The notes under the pieces were generated by a model. It was not told the DNA's origin and searched no databases. It saw nothing but the letters and a program-made list of their open reading frames with translations. Positions 26,507 to 34,455 of a DNA stretch of 64,000 nt are shown piece by piece; position 1 is the first letter of the stretch; every line of letters starts with the position of its first letter. Position numbers and translations under genes: made by a program. Source of the stretch: AG-339-G14 sp902553315. Its GTDB lineage: Bacteria > Pseudomonadota > Gammaproteobacteria > Magnimaribacterales > AG-339-G14. The DNA lies in assembly GCA_902553315.1 (NCBI GenBank), contig CACDKN010000006.1:1-64000 (forward strand), read 5' to 3'.

Positions 26507-27098
26507 TTTCTAAATTTTTTTCGATTTCATCGAATATTTTATTGGGAGATTTCGTAGCGTCAATTTTTATAATTCTATTTTTATTTTCTTCATAAATTTT
26601 AAGATAAGCGTTTCTAACTTTCTCATGAAAAGCTATTTCCTCAGACTCAAATCTGTCAAACTCTGCTCTTTTTTTTGCTCTCTTTAAGCCTTCAGTCACA
26701 GGAAGATCTAATAAAAAAGTCTTATCGGGCAAAGGTAAATTCATTTTTTTGATTATTTTTGATATTTCTTCATGTCCTATAGACCTGCCCTCGCCTTGAT
26801 AAGCAAATGTCGAATCAATATATCTATCAGAGATAACTAAGAAATCAGCACTTAAGTTTGGTTTAATTATCTCTTCAACATGTTGTGATCTGTCAGCAAA
26901 AATTAAAAATAGTTCAGCATAGGGTGATAAATCCAGATTTTTATTCAATAAGATATTTCTTATTTCACCACCAATTTTTGATGATCCTGGTTCTTTTGTA
27001 AATACAGCTTTAATTGATTTTTCTTTAAAAAAATCTTTTAAAAAATTTATTTGGGTTGTTTTACCGGATCCCTCAATTCCTTCAAAAGTGATAAACAT
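26499..27098 (-). CDS. tmk: thymidylate kinase
   Basis: 199 residues. P-loop FEGIEGSGKTTQ, then TKEPGSSKIG, then DRYIDSTFAYQGEGR and the LID-type RAKKRAEFDRFE, all in order, as in bacterial dTMP kinases. The enzyme phosphorylates dTMP to dTDP before the final step to dTTP. The family hallmark DR(Y/H) helix is intact. It shares one base with the end of mltG upstream (27098) and overlaps holB downstream, so it is translated from the same transcript as acpP-fabF. Confidence 0.95.
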   Translation of the reverse strand: MFITFEGIEGSGKTTQINFLKDFFKEKSIKAVFTKEPGSSKIGGEIRNILLNKNLDLSPYAELFLIFADRSQHVEEIIKPNLSADFLVISDRYIDSTFAYQGEGRSIGHEEISKIIKKMNLPLPDKTFLLDLPVTEGLKRAKKRAEFDRFESEEIAFHEKVRNAYLKIYEENKNRIIKIDATKSPNKIFDEIEKNLEIE

Positions 27099-28009
27099 TA
27101 ATTTAATTGATACTTTTGCACCGCCTTTAAATGGTCTTCGTAATTAGTTGAAAATTCATGCAAACATTTATCTTTTTTTACAAAATATAAATAGTCGTGT
27201 TTATCTGGGAATGCAACTGCTTTTAAAGCCTGTTCAGAAGGATTGCTAATTGCTGTGGGAGGAAGCCCATAGTTCAGATAACTGTTGTAAACAGAATTTC
27301 TTCTTAAATCTTTTTTTGTCAGGTTTCCGTTAAAATTATCTATTCCATAAATAACAGTTGAATCTATTTGTAATTTCATTTTTTTCTGCAATCTATTATA
27401 GATAACTCCTGCGACCAGAGGCATTTCATTTTTACAACTCTCCTTTTCTACAATTGATGCAATTATTAGAAAGTCGGTCTCGCTTTTTATCGAGTCATCT
27501 TCTTTTTCACTAAAATACTTTTCTAAATAAAATAATTGCATATTGAAAGCCGTATTTAAAACTTCGTTAAAATCATCAAAAAATTCAAAATTGTAAGTAT
27601 TTGGATGGAAATAACCCTCTAAATTACATTGTGGAATATTTTTGTATTTGCAAAAACTTTCAATCTGACTCTTTGACAAAAAATTTGTGATTTTTGATCC
27701 TTCCAATATAGATATTGTTCTGTAATGAACTTTCTCAAAAAAAATAGTAAAAGTTATATCTTTAAGGCTCACTGATTTATCTACTAAATATTCTCCCACT
27801 CTTAAATCTTGATCTTTGCCAAAAAATAAAAAAAATATTTTGGTAATTGCGGGCAGGCCAATACCTTCTTTAAAAAGATTTTTTTCTAAGTCAGAGAAAG
27901 AATCTCCTTTTTCTATTCTGAATATAAATTCATCATTTTTAAAATTTACTGAAGCTAATGAAAAGATGAAAAAAAAGAAAAATAAAATAATTAAAGAAAA
28001 AATTTTCAC
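27098..28009 (-). CDS. mltG: endolytic murein transglycosylase MltG (YceG)
   Basis: 303 residues with an N-terminal membrane anchor (IFSLIILFFFFFIFSLASV) and a periplasmic LysM-like lead followed by the MltG catalytic domain. The acid is the glutamate in IIASIVEKES, supported by GVIYNRLQ and LQIDSTVIYG, and the C-terminal HDYLYFVKK. MltG cleaves nascent glycan strands near the inner membrane and limits their length. It sits between fabF and tmk; the E. coli neighbour pabC is missing here. Confidence 0.93.
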   Translation of the reverse strand: MKIFSLIILFFFFFIFSLASVNFKNDEFIFRIEKGDSFSDLEKNLFKEGIGLPAITKIFFLFFGKDQDLRVGEYLVDKSVSLKDITFTIFFEKVHYRTISILEGSKITNFLSKSQIESFCKYKNIPQCNLEGYFHPNTYNFEFFDDFNEVLNTAFNMQLFYLEKYFSEKEDDSIKSETDFLIIASIVEKESCKNEMPLVAGVIYNRLQKKMKLQIDSTVIYGIDNFNGNLTKKDLRRNSVYNSYLNYGLPPTAISNPSEQALKAVAFPDKHDYLYFVKKDKCLHEFSTNYEDHLKAVQKYQLN

Positions 28010-29250
28010 TCAAATTCTTTAAATATTAAAGAAACATTGGTTCCACCAAAGCCAAAAGTGTTATTCATAACAAAGCTTACTTTTTCTTCGATTGAATTAT
28101 TTGCAACTAATTTTAATTTAGCTTCATTATCAGGATTATTTAAATTAATTGTCGGGGGTATAACTTTATCTTTTATTGCCAATATACTAAAAATTGACTC
28201 TATCGCTCCAGCTGCACCCAATAAATGACCAGTCATTGATTTTGTCGACGATACATAGATATTGTCGGCACTTTCTTGAAATAGTTCTCTTATTGCCTTG
28301 GACTCAACAACATCTCCTAAAGGAGTTGATGTTCCATGAGCGTTAATGTGATCAATTTCAGAAAAATTAACTTTTGAGTCAATAAGTGCATTTTTCATTG
28401 CAAGCTTTGCTCCTTTTCCGTCTTCTGCTGGAGCAGTAATATGGTAAGCGTCGTCACTCATGCCAAATCCAATAATTTCAGCATAGATTTTAGCTGATCT
28501 TTTCTTTGCCATTTCTAACTCTTCTAAAATTATAACTCCAGCTCCTTCTCCAAGAACAAAACCGTCTCGATCTCTATCCCATGGTCTACTAGCTTCTTTT
28601 GGGGATTCATTCCTGGTCGATAAAGCTTTGGCTGCATTAAATCCAGCAATGCCCAATGGGCTCATTGCTGCTTCAGCTCCTCCGGTGACCATAATATCGG
28701 CTTCTCCATAGGCTATACTTCTTGCCGCGTAACCAATACTGTGTCCTGCAGAAGAACATGCTGATACCATTGATAAATTCGGTCCTCGTAATCCGTATTT
28801 AATCGCAACCGTGCCTGAAGCCATATTAATGATTGAACCGGGAACAAAAAAAGGAGAAATCCTTTTAGGCCCTTTTTGATTAAGAACTAAAGCATTTTTT
28901 TCAATTGTTTCAAGTCCGCCAATACCAGAACCTATAGATACACCAATTCTATCAACGTCGTGATCCTCAATATTAATTCCTGAGTCTGTTATTGCTTCCG
29001 CACATGCTGCAAGACCAAATTGAATGAAAAGATCCATTCTTCGCGATTCTTTATTATCAATATTCGGATTGTTCTCGAAATCTTTGACAGTGGCGCCAAA
29101 TTTGGTTGAAAACTCAGAGGTATCGAATTTATCTATTAACTCTGCACCACTGTTTCCGTTTATAACGCTTTCCCAAGCGGAGAGAACATCATTTCCATTA
29201 GGACATACGGTGCCAAGACCAGTGACAACTACTCGTCTTCCTTGAGCCAT
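28006..29250 (-). CDS. fabF: beta-ketoacyl-ACP synthase II
   Basis: 414 residues, standard FabF length. Active cysteine in SACSSAGHS (near 165), catalytic histidines in NAHGTSTPLGD and STKSMTGHLLGAAG, and the closing FGFGGTNVSL. Condenses acyl-ACP with malonyl-ACP in chain elongation. SACSSAGHS is a slight variation on the usual TACATG/TACSTG wording, but every catalytic residue is present. Downstream mltG overlaps by 4 bases; acpP lies 9 bases upstream. This fab cluster lacks fabD and fabH. Confidence 0.95.
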   Translation of the reverse strand: MAQGRRVVVTGLGTVCPNGNDVLSAWESVINGNSGAELIDKFDTSEFSTKFGATVKDFENNPNIDNKESRRMDLFIQFGLAACAEAITDSGINIEDHDVDRIGVSIGSGIGGLETIEKNALVLNQKGPKRISPFFVPGSIINMASGTVAIKYGLRGPNLSMVSACSSAGHSIGYAARSIAYGEADIMVTGGAEAAMSPLGIAGFNAAKALSTRNESPKEASRPWDRDRDGFVLGEGAGVIILEELEMAKKRSAKIYAEIIGFGMSDDAYHITAPAEDGKGAKLAMKNALIDSKVNFSEIDHINAHGTSTPLGDVVESKAIRELFQESADNIYVSSTKSMTGHLLGAAGAIESIFSILAIKDKVIPPTINLNNPDNEAKLKLVANNSIEEKVSFVMNNTFGFGGTNVSLIFKEFE

Positions 29251-29259
29251 TTAGTAATT

Positions 29260-29493
29260 TTAAGATGAAGAATCAATATAATCGACTGCATTTTTAACAG
29301 TAGCGATTTTTTCTGCTTCTTCGTCAGGGATTTCTATTTCAAACTCTTCTTCAAAAGCCATAACTAACTCAACAGTATCAAGAGAATCAGCTCCTAGATC
29401 GTCAATGAATGAAGCTTCAAGTGTAACCTCTTCTTCACCAACGCCTAATTGTTCGCAAACTATTCTTTTTACTCTATCTTCAGTACTACTCAT
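29260..29493 (-). CDS. acpP: acyl carrier protein
   Basis: 77 residues, strongly acidic, with the phosphopantetheine serine in DDLGADSLDTVELVMAFEEEF. It carries growing acyl chains for fatty acid synthesis, and supplies acyl groups to lipid A and biotin pathways. A ribosome binding site GGAGAGG lies just before the ATG (29491-29493), and a TATAAT at 29517-29522 on this strand suggests a dedicated promoter. In this 65-base gap to fabG the gene can be expressed at the high level that ACP requires. Confidence 0.97.
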   Translation of the reverse strand: MSSTEDRVKRIVCEQLGVGEEEVTLEASFIDDLGADSLDTVELVMAFEEEFEIEIPDEEAEKIATVKNAVDYIDSSS

Positions 29494-29516
29494 AAGAACC
29501 TCTCCAAAGTCCGATA

Positions 29517-29522
29517 ATTATA
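29517..29522 (-). promoter_or_regulatory. possible acpP promoter -10 element
   Basis: On the minus strand a perfect TATAAT lies about 24 bases upstream of the acpP ATG in the 65-base gap after fabG. Transcription would begin near 29510, leaving a short leader holding GGAGAGG. The -35 side is only T-rich, so the call rests on the -10 element and the placement. Confidence 0.4.
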
Positions 29523-29558
29523 TATCTAATTTATAAAAAAACTAGATAAGAAAACTTA

Positions 29559-30296
29559 TTACATAAAAAGTCCACCATTAATATGAATGGTTTGTCCAGT
29601 TATATAATCTGCTTCGGAAGATGTTAAAAATTTTATCAAATCAGCAACTTCTTCTGGTCTACCGAATCTCTGAAGAGGAATCTGCGAAGCAATTTCTTCT
29701 TTATAATTTTCTTCTAACGATTTCGTCATATCTGTTTCAATAAACCCCGGGGCTACACAATTTATGGTGATATTTTTTAACCCAAATTCTCTTGCAAGAG
29801 TTTTAGACATCGCTTCTATCCCCGACTTAGCTGCTACATAATTTGCTTGGCCTTTATTTCCTATTGCTGCTGCAGCCGAAGATAAATTTATTATCCTTCC
29901 ATATTTTTTTTTCAACATTGGTCTAATAAGATTTTTAATAATTTTAAATTGAGAATTTAAATGGATGTCTAAAACCTCCGACCACTCCTCGTCCTTCATT
30001 CGTAAAAAAATATTATCTCTCGTTATGCCTGCATTATTTATGAGAACGTCAGGGTAAAGATCGTTATCTTTAAGAGTTGTAAAAAAATTATTTATTGATT
30101 CTTCCTTTCCTAAATCAAGAATTAAAGCTTTTCCTTCAATTTTATTTTCGGAAAGAAAATTTTGTATTGTATCCAATCCAACTTTCGAAGTTGCCGTACC
30201 AATTAGAAAGCTGTTTTCATCTGAAAATGCTTCCAAAATAGATCTACCAATTCCTCTAGAAGCGCCAGTAATAAGAACTTTTTTTTTGAGTGACAC
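29559..30296 (-). CDS. fabG: 3-oxoacyl-ACP reductase FabG
   Basis: 245-residue SDR. The cofactor motif TGASRGIG and the NNAG (DVLINNAG) are near the N-terminus and residue 85. The catalytic Ser, Tyr and Lys stand in NLSSAAAAIG and YVAAK, and the C-terminal DYITGQTIHINGG is the FabG signature. It reduces 3-oxoacyl-ACP with NADPH. It starts with GTG at 30294-30296, immediately after the rpmF stop, so it is coupled to ribosomal protein synthesis. In E. coli plsX-fabH-fabD lie between rpmF and fabG; here they are absent. Confidence 0.95.
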   Translation of the reverse strand: MSLKKKVLITGASRGIGRSILEAFSDENSFLIGTATSKVGLDTIQNFLSENKIEGKALILDLGKEESINNFFTTLKDNDLYPDVLINNAGITRDNIFLRMKDEEWSEVLDIHLNSQFKIIKNLIRPMLKKKYGRIINLSSAAAAIGNKGQANYVAAKSGIEAMSKTLAREFGLKNITINCVAPGFIETDMTKSLEENYKEEIASQIPLQRFGRPEEVADLIKFLTSSEADYITGQTIHINGGLFM

Positions 30297-30503
30297 TTAG
30301 TTTGCTGAAGAGTCTGAATCTTCCTTTTTAGTTTTCACTTCCATGACCTTTTTCCCCTTGTAAAAACCATCTTCTGTCATGTGATGACGCATGTGTACCT
30401 CTCCAGTGGTTTGGTCTATAGACAGAGCGGGAGATTTCAACTTATTATGAGAACGCCTTGCCCCTCTTCTTGATCTGGAAACTTTACTTTTTTGTACTGC
30501 CAT
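30297..30503 (-). CDS. rpmF: 50S ribosomal protein L32
   Basis: 68 residues. MAVQKSKVSRSRRGARRSHN is the conserved basic N-terminus of L32. The E. coli protein is 57 residues; here the C-terminus carries an extra roughly ten-residue acidic, serine-rich tail (KKEDSDSSAN). It is a component of the large subunit near the peptidyl-transferase exit region. The stop abuts the fabG GTG. The position next to fatty acid genes is ancestral. The E. coli gene yceD that precedes rpmF is absent here; rluC occupies that place. Confidence 0.95.
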   Translation of the reverse strand: MAVQKSKVSRSRRGARRSHNKLKSPALSIDQTTGEVHMRHHMTEDGFYKGKKVMEVKTKKEDSDSSAN

Positions 30504-30533
30504 AACTTAAGAAAAGGGATTCTATTTCAAAAA

Positions 30534-31451
30534 TTAAAAATTTTCATCATTTTTTAATAAAATATCAAAGTCTTCAGGTTCTTCAACATTGAAAGAAACA
30601 CCTAAATCAGGAATTTTTAATACGTGAGAATGAAGATAAAACTTCTTTATTTTTTTTTGTTCATTATTTATAGCTCTGCATCCATATTTTGAATCTCCGA
30701 CTATAGGATAACCCTCTTGTGATACGTGTACTCTAATTTGATGGGTTCTCCCTGTTACCAATTCACATCTCAATTTAGAATAATTCCTGGATAATGATAA
30801 AACTTCGAAATTTGTAATCGATTCCTTTCCAGAGGAACTTAATATTACTTTATGTTCTCCACTTTTATTTTTTGTTTTTAAAATTGAACTTATCACTTTC
30901 GTTTTAGTTTTTGGCCATCTACCATTCACAATCGCTATATATTCTTTATAACTTCTTCCTAGCCTAATTTCTTCATTACATTTTCTAAGGAAGCTTTGTT
31001 TTTTTGCGATTATTTGACAACCAGAAGTATCTTTGTCCAATCTATGAATCAATTTGCAGTCTCTATAAAGCTTTCCAAAATTTCTAACTGACTCAATCAA
31101 ACCTAGTTTAATTCCGCTTCCGCCATGAGAAGCTACGCCGGATGGTTTGTTAATAATTAAATAGTTTTGGTTTTCATAAACAATTCTTTCTTTGAGCAAT
31201 TTTATAAAGTTTTCAGGTATAAATAATTCTTTTTTTTCATCAATATTTAAAGGAGGAATTCTTATTTCATCTCCTTCAGATATTTTATACAAAGGTTTTT
31301 TTCTGGACCCATTAACTCTTACCTCTCCTTTTCTTATAATTGAGTAAATTTTGGACCTAGGGATGCCTTTAAGATAATTCATTAAAAAATTATCAATTCT
31401 TTGGCCTAAAAATTCTTTTGAGACTTTTATTTTGTGGCTTTTATTAAACAT
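30534..31451 (-). CDS. rluC: 23S rRNA pseudouridine synthase RluC
   Basis: 305 residues. An N-terminal S4 RNA-binding domain (RIDNFLMNYLKGIPRSKIYSIIRKGEVRVNG) is followed by the RluA-type catalytic domain with the active-site Asp in HRLDKDTSG and the closing RTHQIRVH. RluC makes pseudouridines 955, 2504 and 2580 in 23S rRNA. The gene is divergent from rne, as in E. coli, with 231 bases between starts. rpmF follows 30 bases downstream. Confidence 0.94.
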   Translation of the reverse strand: MFNKSHKIKVSKEFLGQRIDNFLMNYLKGIPRSKIYSIIRKGEVRVNGSRKKPLYKISEGDEIRIPPLNIDEKKELFIPENFIKLLKERIVYENQNYLIINKPSGVASHGGSGIKLGLIESVRNFGKLYRDCKLIHRLDKDTSGCQIIAKKQSFLRKCNEEIRLGRSYKEYIAIVNGRWPKTKTKVISSILKTKNKSGEHKVILSSSGKESITNFEVLSLSRNYSKLRCELVTGRTHQIRVHVSQEGYPIVGDSKYGCRAINNEQKKIKKFYLHSHVLKIPDLGVSFNVEEPEDFDILLKNDENF

Positions 31452-31463
31452 TTAAAAAAAAGT

Positions 31464-31493
31464 TTGTTTTTTTTCTACATTCTAATTTAGAAT
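31464..31493. promoter_or_regulatory. possible shared rluC/rne promoter region with a TAGAAT palindrome
   Basis: Between the divergent rluC and rne starts, 31479-31493 reads ATTCTAA-T-TTAGAAT, a perfect 15-base inverted repeat. TAGAAT at 31488-31493 could serve as a rne -10 with TTGTTT at 31464-31469 as -35 (18-base spacer), and the mirror TAGAAT on the other strand could serve rluC. Both orientations fit the positions of the genes, but T-rich DNA makes chance matches likely. Confidence 0.3.
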
Positions 31494-31617
31494 AGCATCT
31501 GTTAATGTTAAACGGGTTTCTTAAATGAATAAATAATCCCTATTTAACTAAGAATTTTAAACAGCTTTTAATACATAATTTATTTTTGACCAGGTAAAGA
31601 GACGTAAATCCTGACTC

Positions 31618-31658
31618 AAAAAACTTAAAGGACCATTCACTGGTTCGAGTTTTTTTTT
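31618..31658 (+). promoter_or_regulatory. structured 5' leader of rne (hairpin before the ribosome binding site)
   Basis: In the 231-base leader the RNA can fold as AAAAAACT (31618-31625) with AGTTTTTT (31648-31655) as an outer stem, enclosing GGACCA-TTCAC-TGGTTC (31630-31646) as an inner stem-loop, followed by a run of U. The ribosome binding site GGAG (31671-31674) and ATG (31683) come just after. E. coli RNase E shortens its own mRNA by acting on leader hairpins, so autoregulation here is a reasonable inference. A transcription attenuator is the alternative reading because of the U tract. Confidence 0.4.
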
Positions 31659-31682
31659 AAAAGCATTATTGGAGATATCCTC

Positions 31683-33629
31683 ATGAAAAGGATGCTTGTT
31701 AATGCCACACAACCTGAAGAAGTCAGGATAGCCATAACTGATGGGAATGACTTATTTGACCTCGATATAGAAAATGTTGCCGAAGTAAGGAGGAAAGGCA
31801 ATATATACAAAGGAAAAGTTAGCAGAATTGAACCGAGCCTCGGTGCAGCGTTTATAGATTTTGGCGCTGATCGACATGGATTCTTACCATTCAAAGAGTT
31901 AGCTCCACAATTTTTACCCAAAGATAGAAAGGGTAATGAAAGAATCTCAATAAAAGATTGTTTAACTAAAGATCAAGAAATAATAGTTCAAGTTGAGAAA
32001 GATGAACGAGGGAATAAAGGTGCTGCCCTTACAACCCTTATTAGTCTTGCGGGAAGATTTTTAGTTCTAATGCCTAATAATCCTAAAGCTTCAGGTATTT
32101 CTAGAAGACTAAACCCTGAACAAAGAGAGATGCTTAAAAAGAAAGTATCAGACTTAAACGCGCCAGAAGGAATGGGAGTTATTGTAAGAACTGCAGGAGA
32201 AGGGAGAGAGCAAGAAGATTTAAATTGGGATCTTTCCTATCTTATCAAGGTTTGGGAGGCCATTTTAGAAGCGAATGCACAAAAAACAGCACCTTTTTTA
32301 ATTTACAAAGAAAGTGACATTATCATCAGAACCCTTCGTGATTATCTTAAAGAGGATATTAATGAAATCTGGATAGATACTAATGAAGCTTATGAGCAAG
32401 CAGAGGAATTCATTAGCAGTGTAATGCCAGAGCAATTAAAAATTCTAAATAAGTATGAAAATACTCTCCCTCTATTTACTAGATATCAAATTGAATCGCA
32501 AATTGAAACAGCCTATCAAAGAGAAGTCAGATTAAGCTCGGGAGGAGCAATAGTTATAGACGACACTGAAGCTCTTGTTGCAATAGATATTAACTCTTCT
32601 CAAGCAACTCAAGGAAAAGATATAGAAGAAACAGCCGTTAACACAAACCTTGAAGCTAGTAGGGAAATAGCGAGGCAGTTCAAACTCAGAGATATTGGTG
32701 GTTTAGTGATCATTGATTTCATAGACATGATGAAATTAGAAAACAAAAGAGCAGTAGAAGAAGAAATGAGAAAAGCTCTTTCTGTGGACAGAGCAAGAGT
32801 TCAAATTGGAAGAATATCAAGATTTGGTTTGATGGAGCTTTCAAGACAGCGAATGAGATCCTCATTGTCTGAAAGATGGACGCAAGATGTTAATACATTA
32901 TCTACGTCAGTTTTGAGGTTGCTCGAGGAAGAAACCAGTAAGTCCAGTACTAATGAAGTAAGAGCGATTGTCTCTCCAGACATGTCAGCGCTTCTTCTGA
33001 ATGAAAGAAGAATCAGACTGAATGATATTGAAGCAAGATCAGGGGTAAAAGTTGTGGTTATATCCGACGCAACAAGACCTGATTCCAGATTTGAAGTAAT
33101 CAGGATAAAAGATGGAAAGGTTCAAGATCCGGACAAGTCAAAATCTTCTATCTCTGCCGCAGAGCAATTTGAGAAGAAATCAAAAAAAACAAAGAGAATT
33201 AATGAGGAAGCAGCGGTTAAGTTGATCCCTTCTGCAAAACCAAAAAAAGGCATGCTTAGTAAAATAGTGAATTTGTTTAAAGCAAAGAGTCCAACAAATA
33301 AAGTCGCCAAAAAGAAACCGGTACAGAAAAAAAGGGTTCAGCCCAAAAATACAAGGCATTCCAATAAAAATAAAAGATTCGATAACAAAGGAAAAAATAC
33401 TCCCAAGGGAAGTATTAAGAAAGAAAATCATCAAAAAAATAAAAAGCCTTTTGAAAAGAAACAGAATGCTAAAGTTATTGAGAAAAAAACTAGTAATATT
33501 GAAGAGAAAATAACTCCTCGAAAACTTAGTAGACCTAAAAAAGTTGAAAGCACAAAAAAAGAAGAAAAAACGATAGAGCCCAGAAGTACTGGAGAAAGAG
33601 CTTCAAACGATCCTAGAAACAAAAATTAG
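31683..33629 (+). CDS. rne: ribonuclease E, without the usual zinc-link motif
   Basis: 648 residues; E. coli RNase E is 1061. The catalytic half is intact: S1 domain from residue 40, 5' sensor IVRTAGEG around 170, catalytic Asp302 in VAIDINS and Asp345 in IDFIDM. Where E. coli has the CPRCSGTG zinc link at 404-407, this protein reads SSLSERWTQDVNTLSTSVLRLLEEE, about 12 residues shorter and without cysteine. The only cysteine I see is in IKDC near residue 98. The C-terminal tail is lysine-rich with a GMLSKIVNLFKA membrane-targeting-like helix. It processes rRNA, tRNA and mRNA at the inner membrane. Ribosome binding site GGAG precedes the ATG. Confidence 0.96.
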   Translation: MKRMLVNATQPEEVRIAITDGNDLFDLDIENVAEVRRKGNIYKGKVSRIEPSLGAAFIDFGADRHGFLPFKELAPQFLPKDRKGNERISIKDCLTKDQEIIVQVEKDERGNKGAALTTLISLAGRFLVLMPNNPKASGISRRLNPEQREMLKKKVSDLNAPEGMGVIVRTAGEGREQEDLNWDLSYLIKVWEAILEANAQKTAPFLIYKESDIIIRTLRDYLKEDINEIWIDTNEAYEQAEEFISSVMPEQLKILNKYENTLPLFTRYQIESQIETAYQREVRLSSGGAIVIDDTEALVAIDINSSQATQGKDIEETAVNTNLEASREIARQFKLRDIGGLVIIDFIDMMKLENKRAVEEEMRKALSVDRARVQIGRISRFGLMELSRQRMRSSLSERWTQDVNTLSTSVLRLLEEETSKSSTNEVRAIVSPDMSALLLNERRIRLNDIEARSGVKVVVISDATRPDSRFEVIRIKDGKVQDPDKSKSSISAAEQFEKKSKKTKRINEEAAVKLIPSAKPKKGMLSKIVNLFKAKSPTNKVAKKKPVQKKRVQPKNTRHSNKNKRFDNKGKNTPKGSIKKENHQKNKKPFEKKQNAKVIEKKTSNIEEKITPRKLSRPKKVESTKKEEKTIEPRSTGERASNDPRNKN

Positions 33630-34444
33630 CTATAATTTTTTACATAATATTCTATTAACTTTCCAGAAATAGAAATGCTTCCAGGAGGAACATTAGGAAG
33701 TTGATGAATGTTAAACCAATCTGCTTTATCTATTTCTACTAAATCTGGAGTTAAATTGCCCTTAGAGTATTCAGCAAAATATCCAAGCATCAATTGACTT
33801 GGAAAAGGCCAGGACTGACTTTCAAAATATTTAATATTTTTTACTTCTATTCCTACTTCTTCTTTAACCTCTCTTTCCAAAGCTGCCTCAACAGATTCTC
33901 CTGGTTCAATAAAACCTGCCAAAGTACTATAAAAATTTTCTGGAAAATTTACATTATGTGCCAATAAAATCTCATCATCTCGATGAATCAATGTTATGAC
34001 GCAAGGAGAAATTCTAGGGTATGCAGGTGGAGCATCGCAGCTATTACAAATCATTGCCCTTTCCTTCTCATCTTCTATCAACTTAGCTCCGCATTTGCCG
34101 CAAAATTTATGAGTTTCATACCAATTCTGAATTTGAATTGCTCTAGAAATCACAGAAAATAAATCATCCGGTATCCGTCCCAACAAAGATCTTAAATCAC
34201 TAAAAACTGTATCTTCAAGCACGCAATCTCCCTGAGTAGAGACGGCAAAGCAAGCATTGTCGTTCAAATAGCCTAAAAAATGTTTCTTTCTAATCTCAAG
34301 CCCAGACCAATTCAATTCATCTGCACTGATTGGTCTTACAAAGTTTTCATTTTTAAAAGTCAAAATTTGTTGTGAATTTATCACAAAGTATTTTGACTCT
34401 TGTGTGTCTTTTTCAATAGAATTAGCAGGATTAAAAATATTCAC
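33626..34444 (-). CDS. nudC: NADH pyrophosphatase / NAD-cap decapping enzyme NudC
   Basis: 272 residues from GTG at 34442-34444. The zinc site CGKC and CNSC lies mid-protein, the Nudix box GFIEPGESVEAALEREVKEEVGI follows, and SQSWPFPSQLMLGY is the NudC-specific SQPWPFPxS element. It hydrolyses NADH and removes NAD caps from RNA, giving a link to RNA decay next to rne, with which it overlaps by 4 bases convergently. A TTG start 54 bases upstream would overlap divergent nhaB; GTG is chosen because GGAA precedes it and it avoids that overlap. Confidence 0.93.
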   Translation of the reverse strand: MNIFNPANSIEKDTQESKYFVINSQQILTFKNENFVRPISADELNWSGLEIRKKHFLGYLNDNACFAVSTQGDCVLEDTVFSDLRSLLGRIPDDLFSVISRAIQIQNWYETHKFCGKCGAKLIEDEKERAMICNSCDAPPAYPRISPCVITLIHRDDEILLAHNVNFPENFYSTLAGFIEPGESVEAALEREVKEEVGIEVKNIKYFESQSWPFPSQLMLGYFAEYSKGNLTPDLVEIDKADWFNIHQLPNVPPGSISISGKLIEYYVKNYS

Positions 34445-34455
34445 AATTAATTTCC

